Below, piece after piece: positions 7,058 to 13,323 of a DNA stretch of 19,353 nt; the first letter of the stretch is position 1, and each line of letters begins with the position of its first letter. Source of the stretch: JANNWF01 sp052390415 (GTDB lineage Bacteria > Pseudomonadota > Gammaproteobacteria > Xanthomonadales > Xanthomonadaceae); NCBI GenBank assembly GCA_052390415.1, contig JBQTGY010000088.1, forward strand, positions 1-19,353, written 5' to 3'. The notes beneath the pieces are model-generated. The model did not search any database and was not told the DNA's origin. It saw only the letters and a program-made list of their open reading frames with translations. The translations under genes were made by a program, and so were the position numbers.

Positions 7058-8088
7058 GGAATTTCGAAATCAGTCAGGCACCGCATGTGCCGCCGCGCCG
7101 CAGCGTGCGCGCGGTGATGGGCTGGGTGTTGCTGGCGCTGACGCCCGGCGTGATCACCCACGTTCTGTACTTTGGCAGCGGCCCGCTGATCCAGATCGCG
7201 CTGGCCGTTTTTTTCGGACTGACGTTCGAGGCACTGATGCTGCGGGTGCGCGCGCAACCACTGCGGCCATTTCTGAGCGACTTGAGCGCGCCCCTGGCCG
7301 GCGTGCTGTTTGCGCTGTGCCTACCACCGCTGGCACCGTGGTGGATCGCCGCCTTCGGCATGCTGATGGCGATGGTACTGGCCAAGCACCTGTACGGCGG
7401 ACTCGGCTACAACCTGTTCAACCCGGCCATGGTCGGTTACGCCGTGGTGTTGATCTGCTTTCCGCTGGAGCTTTCGCGCTGGCCGCACACCTTGGACACC
7501 AGCAGCGTCGGCGTGCTGGATTCGCTGTGGACGATATTTGCGGGAGTTCCACCACCGCCAAGTTGGGATGCCATCGCCCAGGCCACACCGCTCGACGTGC
7601 TGAGACAAGCCAGCGGCAGTGCTCAAACCGTCAACGAAACCCTGATTTCGCCGGCCTACCTGCAATCCAATATTCAGGCTTGGCATTGGATATCGCTGGC
7701 CTACGTGGCAGGCGGTTTGTGCCTGCTGTGGTTACGCATCATCGCGTGGCAAACACCGGTGGCGTTGCTTGGGACCTTGCTGCTGGTCAGCTTGCCGCTG
7801 TACGTCTTCGATCCAGACCTTTATCTGTCGCCGCTGGTCCATCTGTCCACCGGCGGATTGATGCTGGCGGCATTCTTCATCGCCACCGACCCCGTCACCG
7901 GCTGCACCACGGTGCGTGGCCGTTGGATTTTCGCTGCGGGCGTGGCTCTGCTCACACTCACCATTCGCCGCTGGGGTGCCTACCCCGATGGCGTCGCATT
8001 TGCGGTGCTGTTGATGAACTGCGCCGCGCCGTGGATAGATCTGCACACGCGTCCACGCATCTTTGGCGAAGGTTCCACTCGGCAATGA
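7054..8088 (+). CDS. rnfD: Electron transport complex subunit RnfD
   Basis: 344 aa, GTG start overlapping the rnfC stop. It is a polytopic membrane protein with family marks KHLYGGLGYNLFNPAMVGY (111-129), FFIATDPVTG (274-283) and YPDGVAFAVLLMN (310-322). RnfD carries an FMN linked through phosphate to a Thr; the likely site is Thr178 in WDAIAQATPLD, which aligns with the conserved AT-P-L segment, though the residues before it (Q-A) differ from the usual G-A or M-A. Its flavin relays electrons across the membrane with RnfG. The flavin transferase ApbE, needed for attachment, is not encoded in the window. Stop overlaps rnfG by ATGA. Confidence 0.95.
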   Translation: MRNFEISQAPHVPPRRSVRAVMGWVLLALTPGVITHVLYFGSGPLIQIALAVFFGLTFEALMLRVRAQPLRPFLSDLSAPLAGVLFALCLPPLAPWWIAAFGMLMAMVLAKHLYGGLGYNLFNPAMVGYAVVLICFPLELSRWPHTLDTSSVGVLDSLWTIFAGVPPPPSWDAIAQATPLDVLRQASGSAQTVNETLISPAYLQSNIQAWHWISLAYVAGGLCLLWLRIIAWQTPVALLGTLLLVSLPLYVFDPDLYLSPLVHLSTGGLMLAAFFIATDPVTGCTTVRGRWIFAAGVALLTLTIRRWGAYPDGVAFAVLLMNCAAPWIDLHTRPRIFGEGSTRQ

Positions 8089-8738
8089 GTGGTGCACGCT
8101 CCATGGTGATCGCTGCCAGCCGCTTGGCCATGTGCGCCTTGCTGGCGGTCCTATTGCTGGGCGGCACCCATTGGTTGACGCGCCAGCGCATCGATGACGC
8201 CCGAGCGCGTGCCGAACGCGATGCCTTGTCACGTGTATTGCCGGCGTCGCAGTACGACAACGACATGGCGAATGATCGAATCAGGGTGATCGCACCCGCC
8301 TGGTTGGGCGACGATCAACCCTTGTCGGTGTGGCGTGCGCGACGCGCCGGTGCGGCGGCGGCGCTGGTGCTGCAATCGGTGGCAAACGATGGCTACGCCG
8401 GTCCCATCCATCTGCGCATCGGGATCGACGCACAGGGACGCATCACCGGCGTGCGGGTTACCGCGCACACGGAAACCGCAGGTCTTGGCGACCCGATCGA
8501 GGCAGATCGCAGCGACTGGATTCTGGGTTTCATGGGTCGCACGCTGGGCTCTCCTACGCTGGAACGCTGGAAAGTTCGCCGCGATGGCGGTGAATTTGAT
8601 CAATTCGCCGGGGCCACGGTGACGCCGCGCGCGGTTGTTGGCGCGGTGCGGCGTGCCTTGCAATATGTCGAACGCCACGCCGATGCGCTCTACGATGCAC
8701 CGACGGATAGCCAGCTGGAACATCGTGATGGCCCTTAG
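8085..8738 (+). CDS. rnfG: Electron transport complex subunit RnfG (FMN-binding)
   Basis: 217 aa from ATG 8085, which overlaps the rnfD stop as ATGA. The reading frame is open far upstream of this point, inside rnfC and rnfD, but that part is a shadow. One N-terminal membrane helix (about 8-28) anchors a periplasmic FMN-binding domain: GYAGPIHLRIGID (103-115), VTAHTETAGLGDPIE (125-139) and the flavin attachment motif DQFAGAT with Thr178. The usual motif is SGAT; Ser is Ala here, while the modified Thr and the upstream Asp are kept. RnfG passes electrons through its covalent FMN to RnfD. A 30-bp gap separates it from rnfE. Confidence 0.95.
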   Translation: MSGARSMVIAASRLAMCALLAVLLLGGTHWLTRQRIDDARARAERDALSRVLPASQYDNDMANDRIRVIAPAWLGDDQPLSVWRARRAGAAAALVLQSVANDGYAGPIHLRIGIDAQGRITGVRVTAHTETAGLGDPIEADRSDWILGFMGRTLGSPTLERWKVRRDGGEFDQFAGATVTPRAVVGAVRRALQYVERHADALYDAPTDSQLEHRDGP

Positions 8739-8768
8739 GCACTCCCTCAATCCCGGCATTTTCCAGTC

Positions 8769-9440
8769 ATGAGATCGGCACCCGCCGCGAGCCAAATCGT
8801 TGCCTACGGCCTGTGGTCCGGCAATGCCGGCCTGGTCCAGTTGCTGGGTTTGTGCCCGCTGTTGGCGGTGAGCAATTCCGCCGTCAATGCGCTGGGCATG
8901 GGCTTGGCCACCATGCTGGCACTGACCTGCACCAGCGCAGCGATTGCCCTGCTGCACACATTGACGCGACGCGAGATTCGTATTCCCGCCTTCGTCATGA
9001 TCATCGCCGCCATCGTCACCAGCATCGAACTGGCGATGCACGCGTGGCTGCCGAATCTGCATCACGTGCTCGGCTTGTTTCTGCCCTTGATCGTGACCAA
9101 CTGCGCCATCCTCGGCCGCGCGGAAGCGTTTGCCTCACGCACCGATCCTTTCCGCGCGGCGCTGGATGGATTCGCGGTGGGTGCGGGATTCCTGTTGGTG
9201 TTGCTGGTGCTGGGTGGCAGCCGCGAGTTGCTGGGCCAAGGCAGCCTGTTCGCCGGCGCCGGCCGCTTGCTGGGGTTGCCGGCAATGGAGATCGAGGTGG
9301 CTGGATACCGTGGTTTCCTGTTGGCGGTGCTGCCGCCGGGCGCCTTCATTCTGCTGGCGTCGATGATCGCGCTGAAGCAGTTCGTGCAGCGGCCGCGCGC
9401 GCATTCGGCCGCAGCGCCAACGGCACAGAATCACACATGA
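8769..9440 (+). CDS. rnfE: Electron transport complex subunit RnfE
   Basis: 223 aa integral membrane protein with about six hydrophobic segments. Family marks are QLLGLCPLLAVSNSAVNALGM... near 24-44 and LGLFLPLIVTNCAILGRAEA... near 100-120. The two Cys, Cys29 in LGLCPLLAVS and Cys112 in VTNCAILGRA, are the conserved ones that, with RnfA, hold an intramembrane Fe-S cluster in characterised complexes. RnfE and RnfA are paralogues that assemble face to face; RnfA is not found in this window. The ATG at 8769 follows the rnfG stop by 30 bp, and the stop overlaps nth by ATGA. A Pro/Ala-rich tail (about 205-223) is poorly conserved. Confidence 0.95.
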   Translation: MRSAPAASQIVAYGLWSGNAGLVQLLGLCPLLAVSNSAVNALGMGLATMLALTCTSAAIALLHTLTRREIRIPAFVMIIAAIVTSIELAMHAWLPNLHHVLGLFLPLIVTNCAILGRAEAFASRTDPFRAALDGFAVGAGFLLVLLVLGGSRELLGQGSLFAGAGRLLGLPAMEIEVAGYRGFLLAVLPPGAFILLASMIALKQFVQRPRAHSAAAPTAQNHT

Positions 9441-10075
9441 AACCCGCGGCCCGCGAGGAACTGTTCAGGCGCTGGCGCGAACTCAACCCGCAGCCGACCA
9501 CCGAGCTGGAATACCGCTCGCCATTCGAGTTGTTGATCGCGGTCATCCTGTCGGCGCAAGCCACCGATGTCGGCGTCAACAAAGCCACGCGCGGCCTGTT
9601 TGCGGTGGCTAATACGCCGGCGGCGATGCTGGCGCTGGGCGAAACGCAGCTGAAGCGCTACATCGCCACCATTGGCCTGTTCAACGCCAAGGCCAAACAT
9701 GTGATAACGACCTGTCAGCGGTTGGTTGACCTGCACCAAGGCGAAGTGCCGCGCGATCGCGAAGCCTTGCAAGCCTTGCCGGGTGTAGGCCGCAAAACCG
9801 CCAATGTCGTGTTGAACACTGCATTCGGCGAGCCGACCATCGCCGTCGATACACACATTTTTCGGGTCGCCAACCGCACTGGTTTGGCGCCCGGCAAAAC
9901 CGTCGATGCGGTCGAAAAGGCACTGCTGAAGCGCGTGCCTGCCGAGTTTCGGCTGAACGCCCATCACTGGCTGATCCTGCATGGTCGTTATGTCTGCAAG
10001 GCGCGCAAGCCGAACTGCGGCGAGTGTGTGGTGCGCGACCTGTGCGCGTTCAAGGGCAAGGATCAAGCGCTGTAA
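9437..10075 (+). CDS. nth: Endonuclease III, DNA glycosylase/AP lyase
   Basis: 212 aa from ATG 9437, overlapping the rnfE stop as ATGA. Key residues fall at the same numbers as in E. coli Nth: Lys120 in the helix-hairpin-helix LPGVGRKTAN, Asp138 in IAVDTHIFRV, and the 4Fe-4S ligands Cys187, Cys194, Cys197 and Cys203 (C-x6-C-x2-C-x5-C). It removes oxidised pyrimidines and nicks abasic sites in base-excision repair. Linkage of nth behind the rnf operon is seen in several gammaproteobacteria; the tight overlap suggests shared transcription, but no functional link is shown by the sequence. The frame stays open upstream over rnfE; that is a shadow. Confidence 0.97.
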   Translation: MKPAAREELFRRWRELNPQPTTELEYRSPFELLIAVILSAQATDVGVNKATRGLFAVANTPAAMLALGETQLKRYIATIGLFNAKAKHVITTCQRLVDLHQGEVPRDREALQALPGVGRKTANVVLNTAFGEPTIAVDTHIFRVANRTGLAPGKTVDAVEKALLKRVPAEFRLNAHHWLILHGRYVCKARKPNCGECVVRDLCAFKGKDQAL

Positions 10076-10135
10076 GCTCGGCGATTGCAGGCCTTTGCAA
10101 CACCCGAAGCAGCGATATTTCTCGCCGACTGAAGA

Positions 10136-10193
10136 GCGGTGGAAGCCGCGATGCTTTTGGCCCGAACGCTGTGAGGTTCGCGGCTTCCGCCGC
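10136..10193. repeat. Inverted repeat, 16-bp arms
   Basis: GCGGTGGAAGCCGCGA (10136-10151) pairs with TCGCGGCTTCCGCCGC (10178-10193) with one mismatch across a 26-nt loop. It lies 60 bp after the nth stop and could act in transcript end processing. Confidence 0.6.
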
Positions 10194-10209
10194 TGCGACA
10201 AACATGCCA

Positions 10210-10274
10210 TAGGGTGCGTCTTGACGCACCAGCACTTGGCTTGAACACAAGCCGGTGCGTCAAGACGCACCCTA
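10210..10274. repeat. Perfect 21-bp inverted repeat with palindromic arms
   Basis: Positions 10210-10230 (TAGGGTGCGTCTTGACGCACC, ends included) and 10254-10274 are exact inverse complements with a 23-nt loop. Each arm is itself nearly palindromic (GGTGCGTC-TT-GACGCACC), so it can form either one long hairpin or two small ones. It resembles dispersed intergenic repeats in related genomes (general knowledge). Confidence 0.75.
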
Positions 10275-10470
10275 CCTCGATACGCGAACAATCCAGCGAT
10301 GGTGAGCGACGGGCGGCCAAGATTCCGGCTGAACGCCAGCTAACCGCAACAGGGCGTCGGCGCACCGACTCGCCTCAACCCCAGCTCTTTGTCCCCGTAG
10401 CGCAAACCCAGCGGCTGTCGACAATCGGTAACCGTGTCCGCGCTACGATTTGGACTCGAGAGGGAGACTC

Positions 10471-10989
10471 ATGGACCCCACGCCATCAATGCTCGACATA
10501 GAGGCTGCTCGCGAAGGCGATGCCTTGGCGTTGTCGCGCTTGCTGGGCAACGAACGTCGGCGCGTGGTGCGTTACGCCGAACGCCATTGCAAGGTTCACG
10601 ACGTCGAGGACGCGGTACAGGAAACCTTGTTGATCGCCAGTCGGCAGATTTCCGGTCTGCGCGTGGTTGAGGCCTTCAACGGCTGGCTGTTTCGCATCGT
10701 CAAGCGCGAGTGCGACCGCATGAAGCTGTTCTACCGCACCCACATTTTCGATTATTCGCCTGATGCATCCATGCCCGAGCCCGTGCTCGTAGTGAATGAA
10801 GGTTTGCGGATCGATCTGGTCGCGGCGGTGGAGTCGCTGCCTGCGCACTATCGCGAAGTCTTGCTGTTGCGGGACGTGCAGGAGTTGACCGTTGATGAAA
10901 TGGCGGCGCGCTTGCGCTTGAGTCGGGAGGCGGTGAAGGGCCGTTTGCATCGTGCTCGTTTGCTCGTTCGGGAGTATCTTGATACGTGA
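10471..10989 (+). CDS. ECF-type RNA polymerase sigma factor
   Basis: 172 aa from ATG 10471, chosen because GAGGGAGA lies just upstream; a TTG at 10450 is less likely. Region 2 is visible as DVEDAVQETLLIASRQI (44-60) and FNGWLFRIVKRECDRM (69-84). Region 4 covers about 122-170 with LPAHYREVLLLRDVQELTV and the helix-turn-helix LRLSREAVKGRLHRARLLVREYL. It lacks region 3, so it is an ECF sigma. It stands 150 bp upstream of the hvfA-like peptide gene and probably drives that cluster; this is inferred from position. No anti-sigma gene (for example a NrsF/DUF1109 or zinc-binding type) is present next to it, so its control is not clear from the window. Confidence 0.92.
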   Translation: MDPTPSMLDIEAAREGDALALSRLLGNERRRVVRYAERHCKVHDVEDAVQETLLIASRQISGLRVVEAFNGWLFRIVKRECDRMKLFYRTHIFDYSPDASMPEPVLVVNEGLRIDLVAAVESLPAHYREVLLLRDVQELTVDEMAARLRLSREAVKGRLHRARLLVREYLDT

Positions 10990-11062
10990 TGTTGAAAGTG
11001 GGATCGTCCGCACGCTTTTGATGTTGTTTTCACCCACGGTCCGGCAGGTTCTTGCGGGTCAT

Positions 11063-11114
11063 GTTTTGCCCGGTCCACTTGTGGATCGGGTTTCTTTGGC
11101 GGGCAAAACCCGCC
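11063..11114 (+). promoter_or_regulatory. Structured leader before the peptide gene
   Basis: GTTTTGCCCG (11063-11072) can pair with CGGGCAAAAC (11100-11109). The latter also forms part of a tighter hairpin, GGCGGG-CAAAA-CCCGCC (11098-11114). The two structures exclude each other. The ribosome site GGAG lies about 15-20 nt downstream, before ATG 11140. A regulatory role is inference. Confidence 0.35.
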
Positions 11115-11139
11115 GCTTACGTCAATCTCGGAGCTACCT

Positions 11140-11508
11140 ATGAACAAGTCCATCAAGCCCATCTCCATTGCTATCGGCGCCGCGTTCATCGGCTCGCTGG
11201 CCATGGCTGGCAATTCCATTGCAGCCAGCGGTTTTGGCATGACCGACCTTTCCTCCGGCTACCAGCTGGTTGGTGAAGAGAAGGCGGCGGAAGGCAAGTG
11301 CGGTGAAGGCAAGTGCGGCGCTGAGAAGAAAGCTGAAGGCGCCTGCGGCGAAGGCAAGAAGGCTGAGGGTTCGTGCGGCGAAGGCAAGAAGGCCGAAGGT
11401 TCCTGCGGCGAGAAAAAGGCCGAAGGAAAGTGTGGTGAAGGCAAGTGCGGCGAAGGCAAGAAGGCTGAGGGTTCCTGCGGCGAAAAGAAGGACGGCGGCA
11501 AGGTCTGA
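11140..11508 (+). CDS. hvfA: HvfA-type bufferin: EG(K/S/A)CG-repeat RiPP metallophore precursor
   Basis: 122 aa. A signal peptide (about 1-29, hydrophobic core IAIGAAFIGSLAMA, end SIAAS) is followed by a short conserved stretch FGMTDLSSGYQLVGEEK. The rest (50-122) is low-complexity Lys/Glu/Gly with eight Cys, each in EG-x-CG: Cys54, 59, 69, 79, 89, 98, 103 and 113. The residue before Cys runs K, K, A, S, S, K, K, S. HvfA/bufferin peptides of this type are exported and have Cys in EGKCG motifs converted to thio-oxazole or oxazolone/thioamide groups by an MNIO enzyme, giving copper binding. There is a clear ribosome site (GGAG). The two genes for maturation follow directly. The copper role and the set of modified Cys are inference. 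Confidence 0.93.
   Translation: MNKSIKPISIAIGAAFIGSLAMAGNSIAASGFGMTDLSSGYQLVGEEKAAEGKCGEGKCGAEKKAEGACGEGKKAEGSCGEGKKAEGSCGEKKAEGKCGEGKCGEGKKAEGSCGEKKDGGKV
11284..11496 (+). repeat. Intragenic tandem repeat coding for EGxCG units
   Basis: The peptide gene is built of short related units. The clearest is a 30-bp duplication coding for GEGKKAEGSC, at about 11348-11407, where the two units differ at a few silent positions. EGKCGEGKC doublets occur twice (codons 51-59 and 96-103). Copy number is likely to vary between strains. Confidence 0.75.
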
Positions 11509-11539
11509 TTTCTCGGCGCCTTCTTCGGCAATCACCCAC

Positions 11540-12403
11540 ATGCTTGCGCCAGCTAGTGCTGGGCTGGGATTGCGGCGGGCCCTGATGGACCCGCTGCAAG
11601 CTGCCGCTGATGGTGTGTTCGACTTCGTTGAAGTCGCGCCGGAGAACTGGATCGGTGTCGGCGGCAGACTGGGCAACCAGTTTGCCGCGCTCGCTGAGCG
11701 GTACCCGCTTTTTTGCCACGGACTGTCGCTGTCGATTGGTGGTCCCGACGCGCTCGATGAGTCGTTCCTGCATCGGCAAAAACGCTTCTTCGACTCCCAC
11801 AGGGTGCCGATGTACAGCGAACACCTGAGTTACTGCACCGACGGCGGCCATCTGTACGATTTGATGCCGATACCGTTCACCGAAGAAGCGGTGCACTACG
11901 TCGCTGGCCGAATTCGCCGCATCCAGGACATTCTGTGTCGGCGCATTGCGATCGAAAACGTCTCCTATTACGCGGCCCCGCATCGCGAGCTGGATGAGAT
12001 CGATTTCATCAACGCGGTCCTCAACGAGGCCGACTGCGACCTCTTGCTCGACGTCAACAACATCCACGTCAACAGCGTCAATCACGGCTACGAGGCGCTC
12101 ACCTACCTGCATGCGCTGCCGGCGAAACGGGTCGCCTACATGCACATTGCCGGTCATTACAACGAGGCGGAAGATTTGATCGTCGACACCCACGGCGCCG
12201 ATGTCATCGAGCCGGTGTGGGACCTGCTGAATGCGGCTTATGCGCATGTCGGCGTCAAGCCGACCCTGCTTGAGCGAGACTTCAATTTTCCTTCCATCGA
12301 AACGCTGGCTGCGGAGGTTGCGCGAATCCGTTCGGCGCAAGCGCTCGCGCACGCGCGCCTTCCGATTCACGGCGTTTCTGCGACCCAGCATGCGGCCGCT
12401 TGA
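11540..12403 (+). CDS. hvfB: HvfB-type MNIO (DUF692) peptide maturase
   Basis: 287 aa from ATG 11540; the frame is open further upstream through hvfA, but AGLGLRRALMDPL right after this ATG is the usual family start. It is a TIM-barrel multinuclear non-heme iron oxidase of the MbnB/DUF692 family. Likely metal ligands are all present: His60 (CHGLSLS), His95 (SEHLSY), Glu139 (IENVSYY), Asp171, Asn174 and His176 (LLLDVNNIHVN), His202 (MHIAGH), Asp217 and His219 (VDTHG) and Glu245 (LLERDF). EVAPENWIGVGGR (31-43) marks the bufferin/HvfB branch. It should oxidise Cys residues of the EGxCG peptide in the cytoplasm before export. It begins 31 bp after hvfA, and hvfC starts inside its last codons. Confidence 0.94.
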   Translation: MLAPASAGLGLRRALMDPLQAAADGVFDFVEVAPENWIGVGGRLGNQFAALAERYPLFCHGLSLSIGGPDALDESFLHRQKRFFDSHRVPMYSEHLSYCTDGGHLYDLMPIPFTEEAVHYVAGRIRRIQDILCRRIAIENVSYYAAPHRELDEIDFINAVLNEADCDLLLDVNNIHVNSVNHGYEALTYLHALPAKRVAYMHIAGHYNEAEDLIVDTHGADVIEPVWDLLNAAYAHVGVKPTLLERDFNFPSIETLAAEVARIRSAQALAHARLPIHGVSATQHAAA

Positions 12404-13178
12404 AGCACCTGCGCGGTTGGCCGCGCAGCAAACCGAGTTCGCCGCCCACCTGCGCAACCCCGACGCCAAACCGGCACCTGCGGGCCTCGAAGACCGCCGC
12501 ATGGCGATCTATCGCGAGCTGTTTTACAACAGCCTGGAAGGCATCCTTGCCAACAATTTCCCGGTCATCCGAGGCTTGCGTGATGACGCTTGGTGGCATG
12601 AGCGCGTACGTGGCTTTTATCGCGACTGGCACAGCCACACACCGCTGTTCACCGAGATCGGCCGCGAGTTCATGCGTTATCTCGAACAGCGCGCCGAGCA
12701 AGGTGCAGATGACCCGCCGTTTCTCGTCGAGCTGGCCCACTACGAGTGGATCGAAATGGTGCTGGCATTGGACGAAACCGAACTCAGCGACATCGATTGC
12801 GTCGCCGATGGGGACTTGCTCGTAGCCCGCCCCGTATTGTCGCCGTTGGCTTGGCCGCTCGCTTACCAGTTTCCTGTGCATCGGATTCGCGCTGACTTTC
12901 AGCCCGAGCAAGCGCCAGAACAACCCACTTTCCTGCTGATCGTGCGCGAGCGCGATAACAAGATCCGCTTCAAGGCCATTGAAGCGATCGGCTTTCATCT
13001 GCTGCAAGCCTTGGCACACAATCCCGGCCAGCGCAGTGGGCGCGAAGTACTGCTAGACCTGGCGGCGCAGGTGGGAGTGATTGATGGCGAGGCATTCGTT
13101 GTTGCCGGCGCGCAGATGCTGGAGCAGTTGCGGCAACGGCAAGCAATACTCGGCACCGCAGTCGGCCCCTCACGCTAG
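12390..13178 (+). CDS. hvfC: HvfC-type partner protein (DUF2063)
   Basis: 262 aa from ATG 12390, which overlaps the end of hvfB by 14 bp in another frame, implying translational coupling. The N-terminal DUF2063 domain (about 10-105) shows LEDRRMAIYRELFYNSLEG, ANNFPVIRGL and WWHERVRGFYRDWHSHTPLF. A C-terminal domain (about 110-260) contains PPFLVELAHYEWIEMVL and ends in mixed alpha/beta sequence. In MNIO systems this protein binds the leader or precursor and presents it to the oxidase; older annotation calls the family putative DNA-binding, which is not supported by context here. No signal peptide, so it should act in the cytoplasm with HvfB. Confidence 0.93.
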   Translation: MRPLEAPARLAAQQTEFAAHLRNPDAKPAPAGLEDRRMAIYRELFYNSLEGILANNFPVIRGLRDDAWWHERVRGFYRDWHSHTPLFTEIGREFMRYLEQRAEQGADDPPFLVELAHYEWIEMVLALDETELSDIDCVADGDLLVARPVLSPLAWPLAYQFPVHRIRADFQPEQAPEQPTFLLIVRERDNKIRFKAIEAIGFHLLQALAHNPGQRSGREVLLDLAAQVGVIDGEAFVVAGAQMLEQLRQRQAILGTAVGPSR

Positions 13179-13184
13179 CGCCTA

Positions 13185-13213
13185 GCCCGGATGCAGCGCT
13201 GCGGATTCCGGGG
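13185..13213. repeat. Single REP arm between hvfC and the DoxX gene
   Basis: GCCCGGATGCAGCGCTGCGG followed by attccgggg matches one arm of the palindrome at 1723-1796. The second arm is missing here. It sits 6 bp after the hvfC stop, in the 145-bp gap before the DoxX gene. Confidence 0.65.
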
Positions 13214-13323
13214 CCACGTCACGCGACTCTGCGATTCAGTGAACGCGCTCGCGAACCGAACGGCGCCTTGCGGCGCTCTATGTGGTCGCCACCCCATCCA
13301 CCTTCCAACGCAATGAGCCCGCC

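Larger units (their letters stand above)
10076..10470. other. Intergenic region with two palindromic repeats
   Basis: 395 bp without a supportable gene between nth and the sigma factor gene. It holds two inverted repeats, at 10136-10193 and 10210-10274. The end, about 10380-10470, should contain the sigma gene's promoter: GGTAACC at about 10427-10433 resembles an ECF -35 box and TACGAT lies near 10444, but the spacing is too short for a confident call. The ribosome site GAGGGAGA lies just before ATG 10471. Confidence 0.6.

Noticed and set aside
6627..8084. Long open frame running into rnfG (703 codons in all)
   Set aside because: Only the part from 8085 encodes a known protein. The upstream part overlaps rnfC and rnfD in another frame and is Arg/Ala-rich without domains.
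8813..9436. N-terminal extension of the nth frame
   Set aside because: It overlaps rnfE out of frame. Endonuclease III numbering fits exactly from ATG 9437.
9431..10291. 286-codon antisense frame opposite nth
   Set aside because: Shadow of nth; its N-terminus lies in the 10210-10274 repeat.
10427..10450. ECF promoter (GTAACC type) before the sigma gene
   Set aside because: GGTAACC is present but a matching -10 element is not found at the usual 16-17 bp spacing, so autoregulation is not claimed.
11284..11496. Possible CRISPR-like array
   Set aside because: The repeats are short, in frame and encode EGxCG motifs; there are no unique spacers and no cas genes.
11186..12502. 438-codon antisense frame opposite hvfA-hvfB
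   Set aside because: It is an effect of high GC and the repeated Lys/Glu codons of hvfA; the translated product has no domain and low complexity.
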